Position numbers and translations under genes: made by a program. Under the pieces are notes generated by a model. That model was not told the DNA's origin. It searched no databases and saw only the letters and a program-made list of their open reading frames with translations. From assembly GCF_021049245.1 (NCBI RefSeq), contig NZ_CP088020.1:3726001-3790000 (forward strand): DNA of 64,000 bases, written 5' to 3'. The first letter of the stretch is position 1; every line of letters starts with the position of its first letter. Shown piece by piece: positions 24,772-33,067 of the stretch. This stretch comes from Radiobacillus kanasensis. GTDB lineage: Bacteria; Bacillota; Bacilli; Bacillales; Amphibacillaceae.

Positions 24772-25062
24772 GTGATATTAGAAGCAGCTATTTTACATAT
24801 TGAACCAGGTAGTGAAAAGGAGTATGAAGAAGCTTTTCGCCAAGCATCTCCTCTCATTACCTCTCAAAAAGGATACATCTCCCATCAGTTGCAGCGTTGT
24901 TTAGAGGAAGAAGGGAAATACTTACTTCTCGTCGAATGGGAAACCGTAGAGGACCATACAAATGGGTTTAGACAATCTGAAGAATATCAACAGTGGAAAG
25001 CTTTATTGCATCCCTTTTATGAGCCCTTCCCTGTAGTCGAACACTTTGAAAGAGTGCTGTAG
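24772..25062 (+). CDS. ABM-domain (antibiotic biosynthesis monooxygenase) small protein
   Basis: Ninety-six residues forming one ferredoxin-like ABM domain: ILEAAILHIEPGSEKEYEEA, then SQKGYISHQLQRCLE, LLVEWETVEDHTNGFRQS and a terminal FEPFPVVEHFE-like end (YEPFPVVEHF). Members range from heme-degrading enzymes to proteins of unknown function. The start is GTG 24772 after AAGGTGAT. It is followed 18 bp later by a nucleotidyltransferase gene. Confidence 0.82.
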   Translation: MILEAAILHIEPGSEKEYEEAFRQASPLITSQKGYISHQLQRCLEEEGKYLLLVEWETVEDHTNGFRQSEEYQQWKALLHPFYEPFPVVEHFERVL

Positions 25063-25080
25063 GGTAAAAGGAGGTTTACT

Positions 25081-25941
25081 TTGGATATACAAAACATTGG
25101 CCATTATTGTCCTACGGATGCGGATGGATTTATTGAGAAAGATGCGGATTTAAGCAAAATTGATGATAGGTATCTTCCCGTTATTGAAGAAGTGAAGAAA
25201 GTTTATATAAGCCACCTCGGCAGTGAGATTCATAGTCTCTACATTAGAGGATCCGTACCGAGGGAACTTGGAATTCCCCAAGTGTCGGATCTAGATACGA
25301 TTGCCATTACCACTCGACCTGTTGAGGAGCTAGATCTAGCTTGGAAGACTGCCGAAGGTCAAAGGTTAAAAGAGAAATTCCCATTTGTAACAGGTGTAGA
25401 ATTTGGATTCTATCAACTGGATGATATCTTAAAGCGGTTAGATCACTTTTCGATGATTCCTTTTATCCTTAAGACTCATAGCGTTTGCATTCATGGGGAA
25501 GATATTACAAAAGGACTTCCATCGTATCGTGCCGATAAAAGCCTAGGAAATGAGCATCTTTTTCATTTAAAAACAGAGATTGGAACTGCCAAAGAAGACT
25601 TAGTGAACAATGAAGGTCCAGAGGATATTTTAGATTGCTGTAGTTGGATTATGAAAAAGATAGTACGGGCTGGATTAGCGCTAGTTATCGAGGAAGAGCA
25701 TCTCTACACGAGAGACTTGTATCCGGCCTACCGGCTTTTTGCTGAGCATTTTCCGAAGAAAGAATCGGAAATGAAGCAAGCACTTGTTTATGCTATTTCT
25801 CCTATAGAGGATATCGATGAACTGATTTCGTTTCTTTCTTCTTTTGGGGCTTGGATGGCTGGAGAAGCTGACGGGTGGCTTCGCATCCATAACCCTCACA
25901 AGCTAGAGAACTTAAGGCTGTACCAGAAAGAGGATGTCTAG
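25081..25941 (+). CDS. Nucleotidyltransferase-fold protein
   Basis: A 286-residue cytoplasmic protein. The pol-beta-type site is seen as LYIRGSVPRELGIPQVSDLD at about residues 58-77, with the aspartate pair DLD and a third acid likely in VEFGFYQ. A helical C-terminal half follows. Aminoglycoside nucleotidyltransferases and unknown adenylyl transferases share this plan, and the substrate cannot be told. TTG 25081 is the start, directly behind AAAGGAGGT. Confidence 0.75.
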   Translation: MDIQNIGHYCPTDADGFIEKDADLSKIDDRYLPVIEEVKKVYISHLGSEIHSLYIRGSVPRELGIPQVSDLDTIAITTRPVEELDLAWKTAEGQRLKEKFPFVTGVEFGFYQLDDILKRLDHFSMIPFILKTHSVCIHGEDITKGLPSYRADKSLGNEHLFHLKTEIGTAKEDLVNNEGPEDILDCCSWIMKKIVRAGLALVIEEEHLYTRDLYPAYRLFAEHFPKKESEMKQALVYAISPIEDIDELISFLSSFGAWMAGEADGWLRIHNPHKLENLRLYQKEDV

Positions 25942-26031
25942 TACTTTTAGACAATCTATGACTTATATCACTTACTGCTTTTTCGTTGCCCTGTACATTT
26001 AAAGTAAAAGGAAAGGTGAGTTGACCCTTAA

Positions 26032-26481
26032 GTGAAGATAAACGTGGAATCAAAAGACACGAATCCTTATATCCCCTATCCCACCACCATCACCATGCCT
26101 TGTTTTTAGCACTAAAGCTTAAGCGTTCTGGCACAGAGAAGGCGGTGCTTGCTGACAATCTTTTGAAAAATGAATTAATCTGGTTCTGGGAGAATAGCGG
26201 ACAACAACATTTTCGTGATGAAGAAGAAATCCTTCTTCCGCATTATGCGATTTACGGGCTCGCTAGATCGTGAGGAAATTCGGGAAATGCTCCTTGAGCA
26301 CGTGCAGATTAGATCCCTTATTTTCCAAATAGAAAAATTCGATCCTAATTCAGCATTGTTTCAAGAGCTTGGTGAGTTGTTAGAGAAGCATATACGAAAA
26401 GAAGAAAGAGTAATTTTTCCTTTTATTGAGGAAGCTTTGCCTGATGATATGCTAGAAGATTTGGCGCCTTTACTAAAATAG
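26032..26481 (+). pseudogene. Hemerythrin-domain (HHE) protein gene with a frameshift
   Basis: The first frame from GTG 26032 gives RHESLYPLSHHHHHALFLAL, WFWENSGQQHFRDEEEILLP and HYAIYG, then stops at 26270. The continuation lies one frame over: SLDREEIREMLLEHVQIRSL, then EKHIRKEERVIFPFIEE to 26481. Joined, they make about 150 residues with the iron-binding histidine and glutamate pattern of a hemerythrin four-helix domain. The shift falls in TTTACGGGCTC near 26250-26262. Either a real mutation or a base error in the GGG run explains it. The C-terminal half alone could begin at ATG 26215 but would lack half the ligands. Confidence 0.82.
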
Positions 26482-26589
26482 GGCTACGTTTCTAGGGGAG
26501 AATCGTAATTGGATTCTTCCTTTTTTACGAAAGCACGTATAGAGTAGAAATCCTCATTGCGGTCAAGCTTGATTTTATTTGTTGATAGG

Positions 26590-26626
26590 AAAAAATAAGC
26601 CAGCAAGGAGCTAAGTCCTTGCTGAC
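26590..26626 (-). terminator. Terminator of the beta-glucoside PTS gene
   Basis: CAGCAAGGA and TCCTTGCTG form a 9-bp stem; on the minus strand it is followed by GCTTATTTTTT. Confidence 0.82.
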
Positions 26627-26646
26627 TGCATCAGATATCAGGAATG

Positions 26647-28605
26647 TTACGATAATAATGGAGATACGTTACCTTCTGTCTCAACAATGCTGTTTGGATT
26701 TAAAGTGATTACAGGCTCACTAGCCGTAATGCTTCTTTTTTCATCTAAAGCCTCAACATCGAATTGCTCGGAGTTTGTAACGATCATCGGTGTCGTAACC
26801 AAGTATCCTGCTGACTGAATTCCTTCTATATCAAATTCTAGAAGAAGTTGACCTTGCTTTACTTGGTCGCCTTTTTCAATGTGAGCGGAAAAGAATTTTC
26901 CTTCCAATTGAACCGTGTCCATTCCAACATGGATAAGAACTTCCGCTCCGTTGTCTGTTGTGATACCAATCGCATGCTTTGTTGGAAACAATGCAGATAC
27001 GGTTCCAGAAACAGGCGCGTAGAGCTTCCCTTCCGATGGTTCAATGGCAATTCCTTTTCCTAGTGCTCTTGATGCAAATAACTCGTCTTTAATCGTAGAT
27101 AAAGGTTGTACTTGACCATTTAAAGGACTAACTACTACTTCTGATTCTTTTACTGTGCCTTCAAGAGGCTTTTTTTTTTCTGTTTCTTTTGGCTCTACAC
27201 CTTCATTGTTTTTGCCCATTCCGAATAGGTACGTAAGCACGAAACCTAGGATGAAAGCAAGCGTTATGGAAATAATGGAGCCCCAGAATGCCATATCTAA
27301 TCCGTTAGGCCCGATGTTAGAAGGGATACCGAAGATTCCTAACCCACCAACCATATACACTTTTGTACCGAATATTCCTAGTGTTGCTCCACCAATACCT
27401 GCTGCGATACAACTCATAATGAATGGACGTTTTTTCGGTAAGGTAATACCGTAGATTGCTGGTTCTGTAACCCCGAATATACCAGAGATGAATGCTGGGA
27501 TACTAAGGGTTTTAATTTTTTGGTCTCTCGTTTTTAACCATACACCAAGCACGGCTCCAATTTGTGCAAAGGATGCTGCAAAGACCATTGCTAGAACTGG
27601 GTCAGCACCTTGTGTTGTAAGGTTATTAATTGCAATTGGGATAAGACCCCAGTGAAGACCGAAGATTACAAACACTTGCCAGAAAGCACCTAAGATTGCT
27701 CCTGCAATGATTGGGCTTAGGTCATACACCCAAATCGTACCTGCTCCGATTAAAGAACCTGCCCATGTTGCAATTGGTCCAATTACGATGAATGTGATTG
27801 GTACTACAACTAAAAGAGTTAAGAATGGTACTAAAAATGTTTTTACTACATCTGGAATTGTTTTTCTGAAAAAGCTTTCCACTTTAGAAGCAAAGAATGC
27901 TGCTAAAATGATTGGAATAACAGATGATGAATACGTCATTAGAATAACTGGAATTCCTAAAAATTCAATGAACACTGGTGATTGGAACATTGTACCTGAG
28001 AATAGCGTATAAAGTGGTTCACCTGCTGTGATTTGAGTTAGCGTTGGATACACTAACGCGCCACCAATGGCCATCCCAATAAACGGACTTCCACCAAACT
28101 TCTTAATGGCTGTGTAGCCTAGGAAGATTGGGAAGAAGTAGAATAAAGAATCCCCAACTGCGTTTAAAATTTGATAAGTGCCGGAAGTGTTTGGGTACAA
28201 TCCTACTGCTACAAATAGTGCGTTAAATCCTTTGATCATCCCTGTTGCTGCTAAAACACCTAGTACAGGAGTGAAAATACTTGAGATAATATCAATAAAT
28301 TTGCTAAATGCGCCTTGATTATCATCGCTTTCGTTATCATCAGATGCTGCTTGGTTAGCGAATCCACCAATTTCTACTACATCCTTATATACATCTGGTA
28401 CGTGGTTACCAATAACAACTTGGTATTGTCCACCACTCTTCATAACCGTTACAACACCGTCCATGTTTTTCAACACGTCTGTATTTGCTTTGCTTTCGTC
28501 TTTCAATTTAAAACGTAAGCGAGTAATGCAGTGTACTACACTGTTAACGTTTTCTTTTCCGCCGACATTTTCAATGATGTCTTTAGCCAATTGCTCATAT
28601 TTCAT
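26647..28605 (-). CDS. bglP: PTS beta-glucoside transporter, EIIBCA
   Basis: A 652-residue fused phosphotransferase permease. EIIB at 1-90 has the phosphorylated cysteine in VVHCITRLRF (C26). EIIC (about 105-460) has some ten helices, with FGLHWGLIPIAINNL and GITLPKKRPFI. EIIA (about 500-640) has the histidine in LIHVGMDTV (about H559). It takes up and phosphorylates a beta-glucoside such as salicin or arbutin; trehalose or sucrose types are close relatives. Start at 28605 follows AAGGAAGGG. No phospho-beta-glucosidase gene is adjacent, unlike the usual bglPH pair. Control is by a RAT-like leader, a cre and a good promoter upstream. Confidence 0.9.
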   Translation of the reverse strand: MKYEQLAKDIIENVGGKENVNSVVHCITRLRFKLKDESKANTDVLKNMDGVVTVMKSGGQYQVVIGNHVPDVYKDVVEIGGFANQAASDDNESDDNQGAFSKFIDIISSIFTPVLGVLAATGMIKGFNALFVAVGLYPNTSGTYQILNAVGDSLFYFFPIFLGYTAIKKFGGSPFIGMAIGGALVYPTLTQITAGEPLYTLFSGTMFQSPVFIEFLGIPVILMTYSSSVIPIILAAFFASKVESFFRKTIPDVVKTFLVPFLTLLVVVPITFIVIGPIATWAGSLIGAGTIWVYDLSPIIAGAILGAFWQVFVIFGLHWGLIPIAINNLTTQGADPVLAMVFAASFAQIGAVLGVWLKTRDQKIKTLSIPAFISGIFGVTEPAIYGITLPKKRPFIMSCIAAGIGGATLGIFGTKVYMVGGLGIFGIPSNIGPNGLDMAFWGSIISITLAFILGFVLTYLFGMGKNNEGVEPKETEKKKPLEGTVKESEVVVSPLNGQVQPLSTIKDELFASRALGKGIAIEPSEGKLYAPVSGTVSALFPTKHAIGITTDNGAEVLIHVGMDTVQLEGKFFSAHIEKGDQVKQGQLLLEFDIEGIQSAGYLVTTPMIVTNSEQFDVEALDEKRSITASEPVITLNPNSIVETEGNVSPLLS

Positions 28606-28639
28606 GAGTTGACCCTTCCTTCTATTTTTATTTTTTGGC

Positions 28640-28728
28640 AAATAAAAAACCTGAACCGATATGAACATATGCACACAATAAGTGCGTTCATATCAGCTCA
28701 GGTTATGCCCGAATGTGGTAACATTCCT
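28640..28728 (-). promoter_or_regulatory. RAT-like antiterminator and terminator in the bglP leader
   Basis: On the minus strand AGGAATGTTACCACATTCGG then GCATAACC (28701-28728) keeps the RAT skeleton GGA-TGTTAC-GGCA-AACC. It overlaps a long terminator: 28686-28704 pairs with 28648-28666 over 19 bp with two wobbles, and a T run follows. Antitermination by a LicT-type protein is expected. Confidence 0.8.
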
Positions 28729-28741
28729 AACTGATGTGTTG

Positions 28742-28770
28742 AGTATAGCACCACAAGAAACCGTTTACAA
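28742..28770 (-). promoter_or_regulatory. bglP promoter overlapped by a cre site
   Basis: On the minus strand TTGTAA (28765-28770) and TATACT (28742-28747) are 17 bp apart. TGTAAACGGTTTCT (28756-28769) matches the cre pattern at 13 of 14 positions and covers the -35 box, which predicts CcpA repression. Confidence 0.78.
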
Positions 28771-28817
28771 TACCTTTTTTCAAAATATTTTTTGGCAGTT
28801 TATGGGATGTTGACTCA

Positions 28818-28893
28818 GGTGCCTGTCACGACCCGGTTTTTGTCGAATAGTGAAATTTAATTTTGGTGCCTGCCACAACCCGAGTTTTGTCGA
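28818..28893 (+). repeat. Two REP-type copies upstream of the RAYT gene
   Basis: GGTGCCTGTCACGACCCG continues to TTTTTGTCGA (28818-28845), and GGTGCCTGCCACAACCCG continues to TTTTGTCGA (28865-28893). They are direct copies 47 bp apart. Confidence 0.85.
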
Positions 28894-28952
28894 TTTGGTC
28901 ATTTGCTCCATAAAACAGTTTCCGATACATTTTGCAAAAAAGGAGTGATTGT

Positions 28953-29564
28953 ATGGGAAGAAAGAAAAGAGATTGGTTACCAGATTACTTTTACCACATC
29001 GTTTGTCGCGGAAATAGAAGAGATGCATTATTTTTATCTGATCAGGACTACTTATCATTATTCCGTATCATGAACTATGTACACGAACGTCAGCCCTTTG
29101 AAATAGCGTGTTATTGCCTCATGACGAACCATTTCCACATTCTTCTTCGATCTCATGATCAGCCGATTTCCAAGGTGATGTCCCTAATTAATAAGCGGTA
29201 TGCGTCCTACTTCAATACCAGGTACAACTTAACTGGTCATGTTTTTGAAGAACGGTTTTACGACAGCATTATCCCCGATCCGATTGCATTATTGAATGTT
29301 AGCTCCTACATTCACTTAAACCCCGTTTCTGCAGGTCTGGCAACTAATCCTGCTGATTACAAGTGGTGTAGCTACAGTTACTTTACAAACCAAAGACCTT
29401 TTCAGAAACACTACTCATTCCCCTTTTTAAACTTAGAAACCTTGCTCACACCATTTCAAGGGTCACCAAATAACAGAAAAAAATTATACCGGGATCATCT
29501 AATGAACTATAAGCTTAAGCATTTTGAACGAAAAACAAGGATAAACGCTTTTAAAAAGAACTAA
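28953..29564 (+). CDS. REP-associated tyrosine transposase (RAYT, IS200-like Y1 family)
   Basis: A 203-residue single-strand DNA transposase domain. MGRKKRDWLPDYFYHIVCRG opens the domain, MTNHFHILLRS gives the metal-binding HUH pair (H60, H62), and INKRYASYFNTRYNLTGHVF carries the likely catalytic tyrosine (about Y83). YIHLNPVSAGL and DYKWCSY are further family segments. Such proteins process REP hairpins and are single-copy domesticated relatives of IS200. The start at 28953 follows AAAAGGAGTG. REP copies stand on both sides, the upstream pair direct and the downstream one inverted. The gene seems intact. Confidence 0.92.
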   Translation: MGRKKRDWLPDYFYHIVCRGNRRDALFLSDQDYLSLFRIMNYVHERQPFEIACYCLMTNHFHILLRSHDQPISKVMSLINKRYASYFNTRYNLTGHVFEERFYDSIIPDPIALLNVSSYIHLNPVSAGLATNPADYKWCSYSYFTNQRPFQKHYSFPFLNLETLLTPFQGSPNNRKKLYRDHLMNYKLKHFERKTRINAFKKN

Positions 29565-29590
29565 CCCTTTCGTCATTATTCTACAAATAT

Positions 29591-29608
29591 CGAGTGGTGA
29601 CAGGCACC
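29591..29608 (-). repeat. Inverted REP copy downstream of the RAYT gene
   Basis: On the minus strand GGTGCCTGTCACCACTCG, the same core as the upstream pair in opposite orientation, 27 bp after the RAYT stop codon. Confidence 0.8.
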
Positions 29609-29768
29609 GATATAGTAAATTGAGACTATAGTTTTTTCTTATTATGGAAATTTAATGTACTTTTTGTCGTATTTTACTTTATAATAGTAAAGCAATACAA
29701 AAACAGAGAATTTTTAGATGGGAGGATTTTTTTAAATTAGTAAATCATCAGAGAGGACTGAGAATATT

Positions 29769-31235
29769 ATGCAACATTGTAAAGAATGCGGAGCAACTTT
29801 ACCACTTGAAGCAAACTTTTGTAAAGAATGTGGCCATGCAATTCATTCAGAGGACTCTGCTCTAACACCAAAGCCACCGTCTAAATCAGTAAACCCTAAA
29901 ACAAAACTACTACTTATAGTTGGCGCTATACTCCTATGCGTCATATTTGGCGGCTACAAACTAGGGGAATATCTAACTAGTAAAGAACGTCAAATCGCTC
30001 AAGTTGAATCTGCTCTGAACGAAAAGGATGATGAAGCTCTAGCGAAATTATTAACATCCACAGACAAAAAGTTAAAAATGAATGAAGAAGCTTTAAAAGG
30101 ATTTATGAAGTACATCAAGCAAAATCCGGAACAAGTGCCATACATAGTGGAAACATTAAAAGAACAGTCGAAACACTATGATTCCTTGAACGCTCAAACA
30201 AAAGAAAACCAAGATTCCGCAGATGAATCTATGATTACTGGACTTATAAACTTAGAGAAAGGCAAGAAGGTCTTATTTTTTGATACTTATAAAATTACAA
30301 TTAAGCCTGTTTATATGTCCCTTTATACGAACTATCAGGATACTGTTTTAAAGGTTAACGGCAAGGAAGTTGCCCAAGCAGATAAAGCGGAATATTCTAA
30401 AACAGTTGGACCATACTTACCAGGTATTTACACCGTAGAGGCGAACTTAAAAAATGACTATGTCACGTTAACTGGTAAACAGGAAGTATTTTTAAGTGGT
30501 ACAGAAAAACAAGATGTAGATATGTACCTGGAAGGGGAAGAAGTTAACCTTTATTCATACATAGATGGTACGGACTTAAAGGGTAAAGTTCTCCTTAACG
30601 GAAAAGAAATAGATACAAATCCATTTAAAAACTCTTCTTTTGGACCAGTTGTAACAGATGGTTCCTTAAGCCTACAAGTACTTGCTGAGATGCCTTGGGG
30701 TAAAATGAAGTCGGATGAAATTGTAATTGATAGTTCTGAAGTGGAATTTGACTTAACCCAGGATAAAGACTTCCAACAATCTATTATGGATACTGTTGTT
30801 TTACATGCTAAGGAATGGATTGCCGCCTATACAAGTGGGGATACAACCAAGATTACTACAGCCACTCCTGAAAAAATAGAAGAGTATGTAACTGAAATTG
30901 AAGATGGTAAAGAAAGTGGGTATCTTTACACTGGTAGTTACTTAGGAACATCGTTTAACCTAGATTCCTTTTATCTATCTAAAAGCTCGGATACCAATCA
31001 GTGGGAAGTTGTAGTAGAAGTTACAGAATACTATAACAGTGACCATTATTATAAGGACGATAGTCCACAACCAAGTGAAAATATGTCGGATTTGAGCTAC
31101 TCCTTAGTCTATGATGAAGATCAAAAGAAATGGCTAGTAGAAGATTATGGCTATAGCTGGGGCTTTAATAGCGAGAATATCCATGAATATAAAGAAGAAA
31201 GTCCTACCAAGTACACGTCTACTTGGGCAAAGTGA
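29769..31235 (+). CDS. YvbJ-like (TcaA-related) zinc-ribbon membrane protein
   Basis: A 488-residue protein. Residues 4-22 form a zinc ribbon (CKECG, 13 residues, CKECG). A single membrane helix follows at about 45-68 (LLLIVGAILLCVIFGGYKLG), so the large C-terminal part lies outside. That part has helical and beta repeats as in TcaA, ending in an NTF2-like domain from about 345 (VVLHAKEWIAAYTSGDTTKI). YvbJ and TcaA proteins are tied to cell-envelope stress and glycopeptide response; exact function here is unknown. It is followed 32 bp later by another zinc-ribbon membrane gene, probably one operon. Confidence 0.82.
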   Translation: MQHCKECGATLPLEANFCKECGHAIHSEDSALTPKPPSKSVNPKTKLLLIVGAILLCVIFGGYKLGEYLTSKERQIAQVESALNEKDDEALAKLLTSTDKKLKMNEEALKGFMKYIKQNPEQVPYIVETLKEQSKHYDSLNAQTKENQDSADESMITGLINLEKGKKVLFFDTYKITIKPVYMSLYTNYQDTVLKVNGKEVAQADKAEYSKTVGPYLPGIYTVEANLKNDYVTLTGKQEVFLSGTEKQDVDMYLEGEEVNLYSYIDGTDLKGKVLLNGKEIDTNPFKNSSFGPVVTDGSLSLQVLAEMPWGKMKSDEIVIDSSEVEFDLTQDKDFQQSIMDTVVLHAKEWIAAYTSGDTTKITTATPEKIEEYVTEIEDGKESGYLYTGSYLGTSFNLDSFYLSKSSDTNQWEVVVEVTEYYNSDHYYKDDSPQPSENMSDLSYSLVYDEDQKKWLVEDYGYSWGFNSENIHEYKEESPTKYTSTWAK

Positions 31236-31267
31236 TTTATTTATAACAACAGGAAAGGTATGATAAC

Positions 31268-32095
31268 ATGATCTGTCCAAATTGTAACCACGAAAATCAA
31301 GGTGGAAACTTTTGTGAAAAATGCGGAGCGAATTTAACTGCTGTTAACGAAACAGCTGCAACGGTTCAAGCGTCAGTGGATGAGAGCACAGCAGCTCAAT
31401 CAACGAAAAACGAACAGGAATCAAACCAATATTTAGAGACTACAAAAAACGTGTCGAAGCAATACTTCGGGCATTTTGTCGACCGTCTAAAAAAACCTTA
31501 TGAAAATAGCTATATGTCCGGTAGCGATCAATTTGTTAACGGAATTATTACAATGGTCTTATATGCACTTTTCATTCCTTTGATTTTCTTCTTTACACTT
31601 AAAGGTCTCATTTCCGATATCGATACATTCAGTGGAGGTCTTTTTGGTGGTTCAGCTGAAGCTTTCACCCCTCCATTTAGCGATGTCGTTGTAAAGCCGT
31701 TTTTTGCTTATTTTGTATTTATTGTTTTAGTGGCAATAACTTGTTTCGGAGCTATCACATTAGGTAAAGTTCAAGTAAATGTGAAAGAAGTTATCGGACG
31801 ATTCGGTTCCTTCTTAGTTCCATTTGTTGCAATTTTATTAATAGCTCTCTTACTAAGCATCTTAAAAGTGAACTTCTCTTTAGTGATTCTGCTTATCGGA
31901 ATGAGCGGATCTATGTTCATGGTTCCACCACTCGTAATCGCTAGCTTTAAACGTAATGGAAACCAAGGCTTGGACACATTTTATGGTTCACTGTTAACTT
32001 ATGTAGTCATCTTTATCTTGTTGTATATAATGGGTGATTTCTTATTCGAAGCAGTGAAATCCGTCATATCATCCTTCCTATCATTTGGTTTTTAA
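31268..32095 (+). CDS. Zinc-ribbon multi-pass membrane protein (DUF6574-like)
   Basis: 275 residues: a zinc ribbon at 3-19 (CPNCNHENQGGNFCEKCG), a polar linker of about 65 residues, then five or six membrane helices, starting with GIITMVLYALFIPLIFFFTL. Similar proteins are often next to YvbJ-like genes. It shares the cysteine plan of its neighbour, so the pair may act together at the membrane. Start after GGAAAGG. Function unknown. Confidence 0.78.
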   Translation: MICPNCNHENQGGNFCEKCGANLTAVNETAATVQASVDESTAAQSTKNEQESNQYLETTKNVSKQYFGHFVDRLKKPYENSYMSGSDQFVNGIITMVLYALFIPLIFFFTLKGLISDIDTFSGGLFGGSAEAFTPPFSDVVVKPFFAYFVFIVLVAITCFGAITLGKVQVNVKEVIGRFGSFLVPFVAILLIALLLSILKVNFSLVILLIGMSGSMFMVPPLVIASFKRNGNQGLDTFYGSLLTYVVIFILLYIMGDFLFEAVKSVISSFLSFGF

Positions 32096-32103
32096 TAGTG
32101 AAG

Positions 32104-32141
32104 AAGCTCTTTAGAATTTACGGTTCTAAAGAGCTTTTTTA
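32104..32141 (+). terminator. Terminator of the zinc-ribbon gene pair
   Basis: AGCTCTTTAGAA and TTCTAAAGAGCT form a perfect 12-bp stem, followed by six T residues. Confidence 0.88.
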
Positions 32142-32142
32142 T

Positions 32143-32192
32143 TCGACAAAATTCGGGTCGTGACAGGCACTGCCACTGTGGCACTGCCACTG
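32143..32192 (-). repeat. REP copy with short GCCACTG tandem
   Basis: On the minus strand GTGCCTGTCACGACCCGAAT then TTTGTCGA (32143-32170) matches the upstream RAYT-linked copies along its whole length. It is followed by the short alternating unit CACTGCCACTG / CACTGTGGCACTGCCACTG up to 32192. Confidence 0.82.
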
Positions 32193-32924
32193 CTATTTCT
32201 TTTCTTTTTCTTCTCGCATCATGAGCAGGTTTAATGGTTGGTTGGATCCTGTTATTAATTTATAAAAGAAAGTGGATGTAAGATTGTAGCCTTCTTCTAT
32301 TTGCTCGGTTAGGTGACTCGCACGTTCATAGATGACAGACCGCAGGTTATCCAATTGGCGTGTTGTTTTTTCCATGAGTGCTTCTTGGTTTTCTAACCGA
32401 TCGATAACTTTTTCCTGCTTATCTTCATTACCATCCATTTTCTCGGACATGTTCTTGTTTAGTTCCATAAGATCATTTAGTTGATCTTGCAAATCCTGAT
32501 ACTGTCCCAACTGGTGGATTATCTTTTGATTAGACTCCGTTAAGTGATTCAACTGATCCAGCATTTCTTGGTTTAGTAGCCCTTCTTCTTGAAGTGTTTT
32601 TTGAAGTTCTAGATTGTTAGCATCTAATTTTGTTAGCCATTCTTTCGTTTTATTTTCAAATTGTTCATGCTGAAGACTGCTTTCTTTAAGCTCTTCTAGC
32701 TGTTCTCCAATCTCATTCCAGTGCTTCGCTTTTCGATGTTCCTGCTGCTGATTTAACACCCGTAAATCATGCAAGGAACCAAGAAGCTTTTCATTCATTT
32801 TTTTCTGTTCTTCCACCATCTCGGTGAAGTAATTTATTTTAAAATTTTCTTGGTTACGTTCCCTTGGCTTTGTCTTACTTTTAAATATTCCAGGGTGTTT
32901 CCCAATGTTAAAAAATATCCCCAC
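32193..32924 (-). CDS. Coiled-coil protein of unknown function
   Basis: 243 residues, highly charged, no signal peptide or membrane helix. Residues 35-205 are almost continuous coiled coil with heptads rich in Leu, Glu, Gln and Asn (such as QLNDLMELNKNMSEKMDGNE). A short non-coil head (MGIFFNIGKHPGIFKSK) and tail (LITGSNQPLNLLMM) frame it. I do not recognise a family. GTG 32924 is the start, with AAGGTGGTG upstream. It stands alone between a REP copy and the DNA repair operon. Confidence 0.7.
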   Translation of the reverse strand: MGIFFNIGKHPGIFKSKTKPRERNQENFKINYFTEMVEEQKKMNEKLLGSLHDLRVLNQQQEHRKAKHWNEIGEQLEELKESSLQHEQFENKTKEWLTKLDANNLELQKTLQEEGLLNQEMLDQLNHLTESNQKIIHQLGQYQDLQDQLNDLMELNKNMSEKMDGNEDKQEKVIDRLENQEALMEKTTRQLDNLRSVIYERASHLTEQIEEGYNLTSTFFYKLITGSNQPLNLLMMREEKEKK

Positions 32925-33067
32925 TTGTTCACACCACCTTTGTCACTTTTCTATTATCCTATGCACAGGAGATGGAATAAGGGACAGATCACTATGTTAT
33001 ATAAAGAAACCCCTTTTCTCCAAAAGGGGGTAGCGATCCACCATCATTTAAAGCCGATTACTTTTCT

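Noticed and set aside
26080..26100. CAC/CAT tract encoding five histidines, looking like an artificial tag
   Set aside because: It lies in the metal-binding start of the hemerythrin domain, where histidine clusters are natural, and no vector sequence surrounds it.
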